In this document: positions 25,691 through 35,625 of the stretch, piece by piece
Layout: each line of letters starts with the position of its first letter
How positions within the stretch are numbered: the first letter of the stretch is position 1
Origin: Roseibium album
Lineage (GTDB): Bacteria; Pseudomonadota; Alphaproteobacteria; Rhizobiales; Stappiaceae
Direction: 5' to 3'
NCBI GenBank assembly: GCA_001404055.1
Contig: CXTY01000005.1
Coordinates: 124,001-188,000, forward strand
DNA: 64,000 bases
The notes under the pieces: generated by a model
The model's database searches: none
Told to the model about the DNA's origin: nothing
What the model saw: the letters and a program-made list of their open reading frames with translations, nothing else
Position numbers and translations under genes: made by a program

Positions 25691-28123
25691 ATGACACTTC
25701 CCTCATCTTCCAAGATCATCATCATAGGCGGCGGTATTGTCGGATGTTCCACGGCCTACCATCTGGCGCAGATGGGCCAGGAAGTTCTGCTGCTTGAGAA
25801 AGCGGCGCTTACCTCCGGCTCGACCTGGCACGCTGCAGGGCTGGTCGGTCAGTTGCGCTCCAACGCCAATATTACCCAGCTACTTGGCTACTCAATATCG
25901 CTCTACGACAATCTGGAAGCCGAAACCGGTCAGGCGACCGGATGGAAAATGAACGGCGGCCTGCGTCTCGCCTGTAACGAGGAGCGCTGGACCGAAGTAA
26001 AGCGTCAGGCGACCACCGCTCACAGCTTTGGCCTCGACATGCAGCTTCTGACCCCGAAGGAAGCACAGGATCTGTGGCCGCTGATGGATATCGGTGACGT
26101 TGTCGGTGCAGCGTTCCTGCCAACGGACGGTCAGGCAAGCCCTACGGACATCACCCAGGCTCTTGCCAAAGGCGCAAGAGCAGGTGGTGCGAAGCTGATT
26201 GAAAATATGCCTGTATCCGAGATCCTGACCGAGAACGGCAAGATCACCGGCGTGCGCACGGCTCAGGGCGATATCGCCTGCGAGAAGCTGGTGCTGTGCT
26301 GTGGTCAGTGGACTCGTGAGCTTGCAGCAACGATTGGCATCACCGTGCCATTGGTGTCGGTTGAGCACCAATACATGATCACGGAAGCTTTTGGTGTTCC
26401 TTCCAATCTGCCAACACTGCGCGACCCTGACCGACTGACCTACTACAAGGAGGAGGTCGGCGGTCTCGTTATGGGTGGCTACGAGCCGAACGGCATTCCC
26501 TGGGCGATGAAGGGTGTCCCTGATCCGTTCGACTTCCAGCTTCTGGACAGTAATTTCGACCATTTCGAACAACTGGTCGAGTTGTCTCTGCCCCGTGTTC
26601 CAGATCTGGAGAAGGTCGGCGTCAAGCAATTGATCAACGGTCCGGAAAGTTTTACGCCGGATGGCAATTTCATCCTTGGCGAAGCGCCGGAAATGGCGAA
26701 TGTCTTCATCGGTGCGGGTTTCAATGCCTTTGGCATTGCCGCAGGTGGCGGCGCTGGAATGGCTCTGGCCGAATGGGTTGCCAACGGTGCGCCGCCTTAC
26801 GACCTCTGGCCGGTCGATATCCGTCGTTTCGGTCGCCCGCACACAGATACCGACTGGGTGCGCACCCGCACGCTGGAGGCCTATGGCAAACATTACACCA
26901 TGGCCTGGCCATCGGAAGAGCATGACAGCGGCCGTCCCTGCCGCCGTTCTCCGCTGTATGACCGGTTGAAATCAACAGGCGCCGTCTTTGGCGAAAAACT
27001 AGGTTGGGAACGCCCTAACTGGTTTGCAGAAGCGGGCGAGGAAGCCCGCGATATTTATACGTTTGAACGGCCGAACTGGCACGGACCGGTTGGACGCGAG
27101 CACCAGGCCGCGCGCGAAGCTGCAGTCCTGTTCGATCAGACATCTTTCGCGAAATTCATATTGAAGGGACCCGATGCAGAAGCTGCCTTGAGCTGGATTG
27201 CTGCCAACCGCGTGGACAAGCCGGTTGGTTCGATCATCTACACACAGATGCTGAACGACCGGGGCGGGATCGAGTGTGACCTCACCTGTGTTCGAACTGC
27301 GCTTGACGAATACTACATCGTGACAGGCACCGGTTTTGCGACACATGACTTCGATTGGATCAGCCGTAATATCCCTGAGGGCATGAACGCGCAGCTTGTC
27401 GACGTCACATCATCGAATTCGGTGTTGTCACTCTTCGGTCCCAGGGCGCGCGACATTCTCGCCGCCTGCACACGCGATGACGTCAGCCATGAGGCGTTTC
27501 CATTTGGACAGGCGCGCCGGATCGGCATTGCAGGCTGTCCGGTGCTCGCGCTTCGCATTACCTATGTCGGGGAGCTTGGCTGGGAGATGCATCTGCCGAC
27601 TGAATATGCCCAAACGGTCTTTGACGCACTTCAAGAAGCCGGCGTTCCGCACGGTCTGCGCAACGCCGGTTATCGGGCGATAGAGACACTGCGCCTGGAA
27701 AAAGGGTACCGCGCGTGGGGTTCGGACATCGGCCCGGATCATACGCCAGATGAAGCCGGTCTCGGCTGGGCGGTCAAGATGAAGTCAAATACTGATTTCA
27801 GGGGCCGTGTGGCAGTTCAGGCGCAGCGCGAGAACGGTGTCAAAAAGATGCTCGCCACATTTACAACTGACAGCGAAGTCATTCTCTCCGGCCGGGAGAC
27901 GATCTATCGCAACGGGGAACGTTGCGGCTGGCTTAGCTCAGGCGGCTACGGCCACACACTTGGGAAAAGCATCGGCATTGGCTATGTACGTAATCCGACT
28001 GGGGTGACCAGGGAACATGTGCTTTCTGGCGACTATGAGCTGGAAGTCGGCACCGAACGGGTGAAGGCTGAAGTCACCTTTTCGCCGCTCTACGATCCGA
28101 AAATGGAAAAGATCAAGACGTGA
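25691..28123 (+). CDS. FAD-dependent demethylase with GcvT domain, copy 2
   Basis: An 810-residue paralogue of the gene at 16628. It has the same layout: FAD domain with IIGGGIVGCS and TWHAAGL (H47, the expected flavinylation residue), then GcvT-type tetrahydrofolate domains (WERPNWFAEAG, GYRAIETLRLEKGY). It ends the plus-strand transporter operon. The two copies share most long motifs but differ throughout, so they probably act on different methylation states or substrates. An ATG at 25691 is chosen over a GTG at 25673 inside the kinase gene. Confidence 0.86.
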   Translation: MTLPSSSKIIIIGGGIVGCSTAYHLAQMGQEVLLLEKAALTSGSTWHAAGLVGQLRSNANITQLLGYSISLYDNLEAETGQATGWKMNGGLRLACNEERWTEVKRQATTAHSFGLDMQLLTPKEAQDLWPLMDIGDVVGAAFLPTDGQASPTDITQALAKGARAGGAKLIENMPVSEILTENGKITGVRTAQGDIACEKLVLCCGQWTRELAATIGITVPLVSVEHQYMITEAFGVPSNLPTLRDPDRLTYYKEEVGGLVMGGYEPNGIPWAMKGVPDPFDFQLLDSNFDHFEQLVELSLPRVPDLEKVGVKQLINGPESFTPDGNFILGEAPEMANVFIGAGFNAFGIAAGGGAGMALAEWVANGAPPYDLWPVDIRRFGRPHTDTDWVRTRTLEAYGKHYTMAWPSEEHDSGRPCRRSPLYDRLKSTGAVFGEKLGWERPNWFAEAGEEARDIYTFERPNWHGPVGREHQAAREAAVLFDQTSFAKFILKGPDAEAALSWIAANRVDKPVGSIIYTQMLNDRGGIECDLTCVRTALDEYYIVTGTGFATHDFDWISRNIPEGMNAQLVDVTSSNSVLSLFGPRARDILAACTRDDVSHEAFPFGQARRIGIAGCPVLALRITYVGELGWEMHLPTEYAQTVFDALQEAGVPHGLRNAGYRAIETLRLEKGYRAWGSDIGPDHTPDEAGLGWAVKMKSNTDFRGRVAVQAQRENGVKKMLATFTTDSEVILSGRETIYRNGERCGWLSSGGYGHTLGKSIGIGYVRNPTGVTREHVLSGDYELEVGTERVKAEVTFSPLYDPKMEKIKT

Positions 28124-28128
28124 GCGTT

Positions 28129-28173
28129 CGGGCCGGTCTGTTTTCAGGTTGGTGACTGAAAATGATCGGCCCG
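28129..28173. terminator. Long hairpin between convergent genes
   Basis: CGGGCCGGTC (28129-28138) and GATCGGCCCG (28164-28173) form an outer stem, with TTTTCAG (28141-28147) and CTGAAAA (28156-28162) inside. There is no T tract on either side. It may end transcription of both convergent operons. Confidence 0.45.
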
Positions 28174-28196
28174 GCCCCAGAAACTGCTACCTGTAT

Positions 28197-29231
28197 TTAG
28201 GCGAATCTGGCGATACGTTCTTCGCGGAAGGAGACAAGGCGCCCGGCAGCTTCGTCCCACAAGGTAAGGTTCACGCATTTGAAGCTCTGCACAAGTGTAA
28301 TGCGGCTGACGTCCTTCAATTCCGGATAGTCCCTGATCACTTCAGGCAAGCGGTAAAATGGTATCTTCGCGGCCAGATGGTGAACGTGGTGGATTCCGAT
28401 GTTTCCAGTGATCCACTGCAATGGGAAGGGCAGGTCGTAATGCGAGCTGCCATGAAGAGCGGCGTGCTGAAAACTCCAGTCGTCATCGTTTGACCAGTGC
28501 GTGTCCTCAAACTGATGCTGCACATAAAAGAGCCATACGCCCGCAGTTGCTGCAATCAGCGTAATGGGAACCTGCACCATAAGAAAAGTGCCAAGCCCTA
28601 CGAGCCACACCATAATCGCGATCGGCAAAATGATGGCGAGATTGGTTGCGATAGTCGATACCCAAGGCTGCGCACCGGCGCGCATCAAACCGAGTGGTAC
28701 CCGGTACTGACAGACGAAGAGCCAGGCGGGTCCAAATCCAAACAATACCAAAGGATTGCGATAAAACCGGTAGCGTATCTTTTGCATGCGGGTGAGTGCG
28801 CGATATTCAGCAACAGTCTTGGTGTCGACATCACCGATCCCGCGTCGGTCCAGATTTCCGGCCGAAGCATGATGAACCGCATGTGTCCGCTTCCAGTAGT
28901 CATAGGGGGTAAGCGTAAAGACGCCCATCGTGCGCCCGATCCAGTTGTTCAATCCCCGGTGCGCAAAAAGCGCGCCATGGCCGCAATCATGCTGAAGAAT
29001 GAACAGGCGGACGAGAAAGCCGGCTGCAGGGATCGTTAGCAGGAGCCCCCAATATTGCCCATGCATGACCGCTGCTGCGGCAATGGCCCAAAGGGCGATA
29101 AAAGGCAAAACTGTCGCTGCGATTTCAAAGACACTTCGAACCGGACTTGGTTGCCGATATTGAGCGAGAATTTGTGTCCAGGAACGTCCGTTTCCGATTT
29201 TCTCGGCGCCAGCGGCAACTTGGGTCGTCAC
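28197..29231 (-). CDS. Membrane fatty-acid desaturase
   Basis: A 344-residue integral-membrane di-iron desaturase with three histidine boxes: HDCGH, HAVHH and HHVHH. The spacing matches the delta-12/omega-6-type acyl-lipid desaturases. Four hydrophobic segments flank the boxes. It would introduce double bonds in membrane lipids, a cold-adaptation function that suits the neighbouring cold-shock gene. It converges with the demethylase operon. Regiospecificity cannot be read from the sequence. Confidence 0.88.
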   Translation of the reverse strand: MTTQVAAGAEKIGNGRSWTQILAQYRQPSPVRSVFEIAATVLPFIALWAIAAAAVMHGQYWGLLLTIPAAGFLVRLFILQHDCGHGALFAHRGLNNWIGRTMGVFTLTPYDYWKRTHAVHHASAGNLDRRGIGDVDTKTVAEYRALTRMQKIRYRFYRNPLVLFGFGPAWLFVCQYRVPLGLMRAGAQPWVSTIATNLAIILPIAIMVWLVGLGTFLMVQVPITLIAATAGVWLFYVQHQFEDTHWSNDDDWSFQHAALHGSSHYDLPFPLQWITGNIGIHHVHHLAAKIPFYRLPEVIRDYPELKDVSRITLVQSFKCVNLTLWDEAAGRLVSFREERIARFA

Positions 29232-29337
29232 ATCAATTCCTGTCTTGATTTGTCAGGCACGCGGATCAATCCCTGCAATCAGTAATCCGCTCGCTCTCAG
29301 GCGCAACTATCGTTTTATGTTTGTGCCCAGAAAGCAC

Positions 29338-29369
29338 AAAAGGCCGGGCAAAAAACTGCCCGGCCTTTT
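29338..29369 (-). terminator. Strong terminator downstream of the cold-shock gene
   Basis: AAAAGGCCGGGCA (29338-29350) and TGCCCGGCCTTTT (29357-29369) form a perfect 13-bp stem with a 6-nt loop. On the minus strand the stem ends in a T run, fitting termination of the gene at 29426. Confidence 0.8.
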
Positions 29370-29425
29370 ATATTAATCAAGTGGCCGTGCCGTCTTGTAT
29401 GCGGTAAACGGCCAGCTTCACTGAC

Positions 29426-29635
29426 TTATTCAGCTACAAGGTTGTCAGCAGCGGACTTGCCCGAACGGCGGTCCTGAACAACTTCGAAGCTTACTTTCTG
29501 GCCTTCAACCAGCGGCGGCAGGCCAGCGCGCTCGACAGCAGAGATGTGAACAAACACGTCGTTTGTGCCGTCGTCAGGCTGAATGAAGCCATAGCCTTTG
29601 GTGGCGTTGAAGAATTTTACGGTTCCAGTGGTCAT
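29426..29635 (-). CDS. Cold-shock-domain protein (CspA family)
   Basis: A 69-residue single cold-shock domain with RNP1-like KGYGFIQP and RNP2-like [10 protein letters not shown]. It binds single-stranded RNA and DNA as an RNA chaperone. The length is normal for CspA. Its own terminator lies 57 bp downstream, so it is monocistronic. More than 200 bp upstream is gene-free and could hold a structured 5' leader. Confidence 0.95.
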   Translation of the reverse strand: MTTGTVKFFNATKGYGFIQPDDGTNDVFVHISAVERAGLPPLVEGQKVSFEVVQDRRSGKSAADNLVAE

Positions 29636-30049
29636 AACGATTTCCTTTCAATCGGTCATGAAGGTGTGCTTGCCATGCGATAGTCTGCCCGACAAAGCGG
29701 TTTAGTCGACGTTGATAAGGAAAATCGTTTAGAACGCAGCAAGCCGCGCAGTCAGAAAGTCCGTCAAACAATATCGATGGGTGGTGCATAAACCAAGACG
29801 GTGACCAAAACAAGACTTTGGTTCGAATCGAATGATCACAATCTAGGTAATTCTGACCAGTTGGCTGGAAAAAAGATCAATTTTTTGGAAACGTAAGTGC
29901 AAATTCCGGCTGAAGTCCGCAAAGTTAACCATCTGGTCCTGAAGTGGACGGGCTAAGATTTTTTCCTATCAACGAAGTCCGGCCATTTTGCCAGAACGGC
30001 GGCAGTTGGTGATTGATTGTTGTTGCCGACCGTAGAATATGGTTGTGTC
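29636..30049. other. Divergent promoter region of the cold-shock and AsmA-like genes
   Basis: About 410 bp without a supported gene. The side next to 29635 is the probable long leader of the cold-shock mRNA. No clear operator could be named. Confidence 0.4.
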
Positions 30050-32716
30050 ATGACACGCGCCGCAAAATCCAGACCCAGAAAATATCGCAAATTTGTTCGG
30101 TTCGCGCCGATTGGGTTTGTCTGCCTTTTCCTCTTGGCCGGCATATCTACTTTTACCATTTCCTCGTTGGAACTATTCCTTCCACTTCGGCAAGCGCTCG
30201 CAGACCAGGTTCTCACTTCAATATTGAACAGGCCTGTGCAAGTCCGCGGGAATGTTGAAATCAAAATCGGCGAACGCCTGGGCATTCGTATCGAAGATGC
30301 CTATGTCAAACGATCTTCGGACACTGACGAACAAACCGCGCGCGCATTCGAAGTCGTTCGGTTCAGCGCTGGATACGGGCTTCTATGGGGTGAGATTTCA
30401 GGCATCAGAAATTTTCAGATGCGCGGTGCCGAGATTGTTTACAGCGCAGTGACTGCAAAAGAAGCCGGATCTGAAACTTCTCTCCATAGGCTGCCCTCGT
30501 TGATCATCAACAGTCCCGTTCTGCAAAACCTCGCGTTGGCAGATGTCGTCTTTCGGTACAAGGATCCGCAGGACGGCTGGAACGAGACACTTGTGATCAA
30601 GACACTTGAGCTTTCGACAGCTCAAGGAGAAAACACAACCAGCATTTCGTTCGATTCGGCGTTAAATGGAACACCCTTGAGGGCGCGCGGAAAGGTCACG
30701 CGGTCACAAGATTTTAGCACATCCCGTAGCAGCCGATATGAACTTGAGCTCGAACTGCCAGGTTTGGCGAGCAGAACGTCCGGCACCATCGATACCACGT
30801 CGACAATCGCTACGGTTGACGGCAAGTTTGCATCAGCATCCGGGTCTCTCACCGAGCTGCTGTCATCCTTGGGACTGGTGAGCGAGTACGAGGGGCACTC
30901 TACGCTTGACTGGAATTACGCTGGCCCAATTGACCGGCTCAAGATATTTGACCTCAAGGCGCTATTTGCAAGTGAAACAGGCGATCATTTGGAGATCACA
31001 GGCCAGATCGACGATGGCACTAATCACCCGGTCGTTGATCTTGCATTCAAGGCAATTCTGGCTGCGCAGGATAAAGGCGAAAAGAGCCTGTTTGCGGTCA
31101 AGGTCAAAGAGATTTCAGGGAATATCGTCGGCCGGTTAGAGGAACTCTCCATCGACCGGGCGCAAGTTCTGACTACCGCCGCCGTGCTGGATTTCGACGA
31201 CATCGGTCCGATTTCAGTCGGCAAAGTGGTCAAGCATGCCGACAACAGGGTGGGCTTGGAAAACATCGAAGTTCGGAATGGGCCGGAAGACGCACCGCAT
31301 CTTCTGCTGAAAGGCCACATGGAAGATTTGATCGGACTAAGAGGCATTGAACTTGCCGGTTCGTACCATATTCCGACAGATCTGATATTTGATCGTAAAG
31401 CGTCCGCTAAGCCTGAGCTTGGGTTTCTCGATGGAAACATAAGCTTGAATGAGGATGCCGGACGGTTGGGGATCGCCGAAATGAGTGGGTATTCAAGCGG
31501 AACGTCCCTTTTCAACCTCACGTTTGAGTTGAGCGTTCCGGAATTGAGAACAGTCGACGAGCTGGCGTTTTCCACGAAGCTCACCATTCCTGAGCCGGCG
31601 CTGCTATTGAACGCGCTGGATGTTGCGGAAGATCGGTCATTACCTGCTATCGGGTTTACCGGCTCGAGCAATCTGTCCCCTGACGGTGTGAAGCTCACAG
31701 GAACATTAAGCTCAGGGGCGACGGAAATTGAGGCCGACATCAAGCTCGCGCAAGGAGCGAGTGCTGGAACCAGGCATTTGGGTGGATCAATCACGTCGGA
31801 CTGGATGGATTTCTCCGATCTTGCCGGCTTAATCGACTTCGCCAAATTGGGGCCGGGTCGTCACGGTGACGATCTTGAAGTTTCCGATGAATTCAAGAAC
31901 TCGCTCACAGCCAAGGTGGACCTGGCTGTCAAGGAACTGGTGACGGGGAAAAAGAAAGCGGGAAATCTGTCGGCTACGGTCGAATATGAAGAAGAACTTC
32001 TGCAGCTTTCCGAGCTCAAGGTGAATTACATTGGCGGTACAATCCGTGGCGACTTCGGGCTGAAAACGAGCGCAGTTCCCAAAATCGCAACAGCAAAGGG
32101 GCGCATGGAGAAATTCCCCCTCAAAAGCCTGATGAACGAACTTGGTCTGAAGTCGCCAATCTCCAGCACGGTTTATTCCAGCTTTGATATTCGCGGAAGC
32201 GCCAAGTCGGAATCCGCCTTCCTGAAGTCGCTTTCAGGAAGCGTGACAACGTCACTTTGGGGTGGGGTCCTGCCTGGGCGATTGCTGGAATTATCGGGAC
32301 TCAGCGCATTCACCTGGATGATGACCGGCAACAAGGACAATACCAGCAAGCTTGTCTGTGCCGTTCTGCCACTCCAGTTCAAAAACGGTACGGCGACGTC
32401 CAAATCGATGATCATTGAGACAGAAAACGTGCAGATTGTCGGTTCGGGCTCGGTGAGTTTTAAAACCGGTGCGTTGAACCTCTCGTTTGTTCCGCGGGCC
32501 AAGCGAAAACAGTTGGTTGAGATCGTTTCACCCTTTGAACTTCATGGCACCATCGCTGCACCGAAACTTGAGATGAAGCAAGCAGGACCTGGGCGCGCAG
32601 TTGGTGAAGTTGCTTCATTGCCGTTCAATTTGCTGGGGCATATTTTCCAAGGGTCGGGCGTAAAGGATGAAAAGGCGCGTCCTTGTGTTCTGCCTACGAA
32701 TTCGAAGCCTAAGTAA
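30050..32716 (+). CDS. AsmA-family protein
   Basis: An 888-residue protein with one N-terminal membrane anchor (RFAPIGFVCLFLLAGIS) and a long beta-rich periplasmic region of the AsmA/TamB-like class. It has LTSILNRPVQVRGNVEI near the start (in part: NRPVQVRGNVEI) and a C-terminal AsmA_2-like block (GLNLSFVPRAK-type segment, APKLEM). Such proteins act in envelope lipid transport. The ATG at 30050 places the anchor about 25 residues in; a TTG at 30017 in frame is less likely. It stands alone before mltF, 44 bp away. Confidence 0.8.
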   Translation: MTRAAKSRPRKYRKFVRFAPIGFVCLFLLAGISTFTISSLELFLPLRQALADQVLTSILNRPVQVRGNVEIKIGERLGIRIEDAYVKRSSDTDEQTARAFEVVRFSAGYGLLWGEISGIRNFQMRGAEIVYSAVTAKEAGSETSLHRLPSLIINSPVLQNLALADVVFRYKDPQDGWNETLVIKTLELSTAQGENTTSISFDSALNGTPLRARGKVTRSQDFSTSRSSRYELELELPGLASRTSGTIDTTSTIATVDGKFASASGSLTELLSSLGLVSEYEGHSTLDWNYAGPIDRLKIFDLKALFASETGDHLEITGQIDDGTNHPVVDLAFKAILAAQDKGEKSLFAVKVKEISGNIVGRLEELSIDRAQVLTTAAVLDFDDIGPISVGKVVKHADNRVGLENIEVRNGPEDAPHLLLKGHMEDLIGLRGIELAGSYHIPTDLIFDRKASAKPELGFLDGNISLNEDAGRLGIAEMSGYSSGTSLFNLTFELSVPELRTVDELAFSTKLTIPEPALLLNALDVAEDRSLPAIGFTGSSNLSPDGVKLTGTLSSGATEIEADIKLAQGASAGTRHLGGSITSDWMDFSDLAGLIDFAKLGPGRHGDDLEVSDEFKNSLTAKVDLAVKELVTGKKKAGNLSATVEYEEELLQLSELKVNYIGGTIRGDFGLKTSAVPKIATAKGRMEKFPLKSLMNELGLKSPISSTVYSSFDIRGSAKSESAFLKSLSGSVTTSLWGGVLPGRLLELSGLSAFTWMMTGNKDNTSKLVCAVLPLQFKNGTATSKSMIIETENVQIVGSGSVSFKTGALNLSFVPRAKRKQLVEIVSPFELHGTIAAPKLEMKQAGPGRAVGEVASLPFNLLGHIFQGSGVKDEKARPCVLPTNSKPK

Positions 32717-32760
32717 GAAGTCACCCCAGCACTGACGGGAGTGCTCACAGGAGTTCTGCA

Positions 32761-34188
32761 ATGTGGAAATGGGTTCACCTGGCGTTTGCAGCAATCGTAT
32801 TCACAACAGCTTCGGCAAAGGCGCTCGACACTGCTGTGACTTTGGAGCGTGCTGTCACGGAGCGCTTTACCGGCGATTACGATGAGATGAAACGCGATCA
32901 GATTGTTCGCGTTCTCATTCCGTATTCGATTACCGACTACTACCTGGAAAACGGCAAGGAGAAAGGGCTGGCCGCTGAGTATCTACACCTGTTTGAAGAC
33001 TATTTGAATGAGGGCGTTAAAAAGGAAGCGGAGAAGGTGCGGGTGGTGTTGCTCCCCACACGGCGGGATGAATTGCTCAGCGGTCTGGTGGACGGCACGG
33101 GCGACATCGTGGCTGCAGATCTGACCATCACGCCTCAACGTTTGAAGCTGGTCGACTTTTCCAGCCCTGTTCGCACAAAAGTGCACGAAGTGATTGTGAC
33201 AAGACCGGATGCTGCGGACGTGAGGCAAGACAGGGATCTTGCTGGGATGGAAATCCATACACGTGCCTCGTCGAGTTATTTCGAGAGCCTCGCACTCATC
33301 AATCAAAGGCTTGAGGGCAAGGATCTGGAACCGGCCAAGGTCACAAAAACAAATGAAATTCTGGAAGATGAGGATCTGCTTGAAATGGTGGCGGCTGGTA
33401 TTCTGCCTGCAATCGTTATCGACGAGTACAAGGCAGACCTCTGGCTGAAGGTTTTCAAGGACCTGAAAGTACACCGCGAATTTGCGCTCAGGGAAAATGG
33501 TGAAATTGCCTGGGCTTTCCGCCAGAACAGTCCCCAGCTTGAGAAGACCGTCAATGCCTTCATTGCCAAGACAAAAATAGGCACAAAACTCGGAAACATC
33601 CTTGCTAGCCGCTACAGCAAGGATGCGACCAAGATCATCAATCCGAAGGCGGAGGCCTATCAGGCCCGCTTGGACGAGTTGATCGCGCTTTTCGAAAAGA
33701 TTGGTGCCAAGTACCAGATTGACCCGATGCTTCTCGCTGCACAGGCGTTTCAGGAGTCGCGTTTGAACAATGATGCCAAAAGTCGCGTTGGAGCCGTGGG
33801 CATCATGCAGGTGTTGCCGTCAACAGCCACAGACAAGAGCGTTGGGGTCAAGAATTTCCGTGAGCTGGAGGGCAATATCGAAGCGGGAGCGAAATACAAT
33901 CGCTTCGTCGCCGATACCTATTTCGACGATCCGGAAATTTCCGATCTTGATCAGATCCTTTTCGTCCTGGCTTCCTACAACGCTGGCCCCAACCGGGTCG
34001 CGCGGGTGCGTAAAAAGGCAGAAGATCCAAACACATGGTTCGGTCAGGTCGAGTGGCAAGTGGCAAAAGCCGCTGGCGCTGAGCCGATCAAATATGTGAA
34101 AAACATCTACATCTACTACGTGGTCTTTTCGCGCCTTTACGAATACGACAAGCAACGGAAAGCTGCTGCAGACAAGAAAGCCGATTGA
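32761..34188 (+). CDS. MltF-like lytic murein transglycosylase
   Basis: A 475-residue periplasmic enzyme. It has a signal peptide (HLAFAAIVFTTASAKA), an N-terminal type-3 solute-binding-like domain (about residues 40-275) and a C-terminal SLT domain (about 310-440), with the catalytic glutamate E332 in AQAFQESR followed by GAVGIMQVLPSTA and LASYNAGPNRV. This is the MltF layout, which cleaves peptidoglycan without hydrolysis. The stop overlaps the next gene's start (TGATG). Confidence 0.9.
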   Translation: MWKWVHLAFAAIVFTTASAKALDTAVTLERAVTERFTGDYDEMKRDQIVRVLIPYSITDYYLENGKEKGLAAEYLHLFEDYLNEGVKKEAEKVRVVLLPTRRDELLSGLVDGTGDIVAADLTITPQRLKLVDFSSPVRTKVHEVIVTRPDAADVRQDRDLAGMEIHTRASSSYFESLALINQRLEGKDLEPAKVTKTNEILEDEDLLEMVAAGILPAIVIDEYKADLWLKVFKDLKVHREFALRENGEIAWAFRQNSPQLEKTVNAFIAKTKIGTKLGNILASRYSKDATKIINPKAEAYQARLDELIALFEKIGAKYQIDPMLLAAQAFQESRLNNDAKSRVGAVGIMQVLPSTATDKSVGVKNFRELEGNIEAGAKYNRFVADTYFDDPEISDLDQILFVLASYNAGPNRVARVRKKAEDPNTWFGQVEWQVAKAAGAEPIKYVKNIYIYYVVFSRLYEYDKQRKAAADKKAD

Positions 34189-35114
34189 TGTCTAAAGATA
34201 CGACCGAACTTCGTGCTCTGGCCGTAAACAAATGGGTGAATCTGGGAATGGCAGTGGCTGGCGTGGTGGCCGCAATCACGTCGCGTTCAGACGCACTCAT
34301 GGTGGACGGCCTCTATTCTGCAGTCAATTTCGTTTCCGCCATCATTGCCATGCGTATTTCACAGAGGATTGGTCTTCCCGCTGATAGGGGCCGACCTTGG
34401 GGTTACGGGTTTGAAGAGTCGCTTTATGTGACGTTTCGAAGCCTGGTGCTCGTTGGTATTCTCGCCTTCGCGGCATTTGCCGGTGCAGGCAAGATCTTCA
34501 CTTTTCTGACTGGAGGCGAAGTCCCGGAACTGGTTTTCGGACCCATCGTTGTTTATTCGATCAGCATGGTCGTGATTTGCCTGAGCCTTGCATTTTATCA
34601 TCACCGTGCTTTCGTCAAAACCGGAAAAACCAGCAGTATCCTGAAAACGGAATCCCGCGCTGCCCTGATAGACGGCGCCATCAGTCTTGGCAGCGGCGCG
34701 GCGCTCATATCCCTACCGTTCCTGGCTGATACAGTGCTGGCGCCGATCATCCCGATTGGCGATGCGATCATCGTCCTGATCATGGTTGCCATCATTATCT
34801 GGCAACCGCTCGGCATTTTCCGGAGTGCTCTGGCAGAACTCGCCGGTGTCAGTGCGCCGGGCAAGACACATCTGACGGTTTCCAGAGCAGCAAAAGAGCT
34901 CGCGAGCCAGTACCAGTTCCGGTTTTTGCGTGCTGCGGTTCAGCGGGCAGGACGGAGCCACTTCATAGTTGTCTATGTCGATCCGGTTGAGCCGGTCAGT
35001 GCAAAGAAAATCGACGAATTCTGGCGGGCTTTAAACGGTCTTCTGGAGGACAAGGTGGGTTCGGCGCGTTGTGAGGTCGTCGTGACGGAAATTGCAGAAG
35101 TTGACCCGACCTGA
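34188..35114 (+). CDS. CDF (cation diffusion facilitator)-family membrane protein lacking canonical metal residues
   Basis: A 308-residue protein with about six membrane segments and a C-terminal cytoplasmic domain, in CDF order. Where E. coli YiiP has D45xxxD49 and H153xxxD157, this protein has D40xxxS44 and I165xxxS169, so the usual zinc site is largely missing. It could transport another ion or act non-catalytically. It is translationally coupled to mltF, which is unusual for a metal exporter. Family membership is good, function open. Confidence 0.75.
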   Translation: MSKDTTELRALAVNKWVNLGMAVAGVVAAITSRSDALMVDGLYSAVNFVSAIIAMRISQRIGLPADRGRPWGYGFEESLYVTFRSLVLVGILAFAAFAGAGKIFTFLTGGEVPELVFGPIVVYSISMVVICLSLAFYHHRAFVKTGKTSSILKTESRAALIDGAISLGSGAALISLPFLADTVLAPIIPIGDAIIVLIMVAIIIWQPLGIFRSALAELAGVSAPGKTHLTVSRAAKELASQYQFRFLRAAVQRAGRSHFIVVYVDPVEPVSAKKIDEFWRALNGLLEDKVGSARCEVVVTEIAEVDPT

Positions 35115-35625
35115 CGCGTTGGTATTTGAAGCCAACTTGTTTTTCCAAAAGACAAGACTGGGTATTCGTTTTTAATCTTTCTCTTGCTGACAAGCGGATT
35201 GGGGTGTGCGACGCTCAATCGATCTAAGTGACTGTTGCCGATGCGTTATTTTGTAACGTTAGAGGTCTTTTGATTGATGAGTGCACGGACATGAATGATG
35301 CGTTTTGGAAAGTTGGTTGCTCAATCTTGCGAGTGAAATGCCGGCTGCAGTGAACGGTGTTCTACACACTGGAAAAACACCGACCACTTTGCTTGTGGGT
35401 GAGATTGCTGCACTGTGCTTCGCCAAGGATGAAGAGCAAGTCTGCGTCACGTCTGGCAGTATGCCCGCCATTTGGACACTATAATCAAGTCACGACTATC
35501 AACGCGTTGAAGGACACCTAGCAGGACGGAGTTTCACACGAAGAGTTTTTCCGCGTGCGCTTGTTAGCGAAAAAACTGAATACGAGTGACAAAAATTCGC
35601 AGCGCTGTTTTGAAATTGGGGAGAA
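35115..35625. other. Gene-free stretch upstream of the exported ureohydrolase
   Basis: About 510 bp with no supported gene. It is AT-richer than its surroundings and contains short open frames without homology that I recognise. Confidence 0.4.

Noticed and set aside
29819-29840. tRNA T-loop-like GTTCGAATC
   Set aside because: Flanking bases do not form the T stem, and no acceptor or anticodon stem can be found around it.
35259-35471. Minus-strand open frame before the ureohydrolase
   Set aside because: No homology recognised and no start signal.
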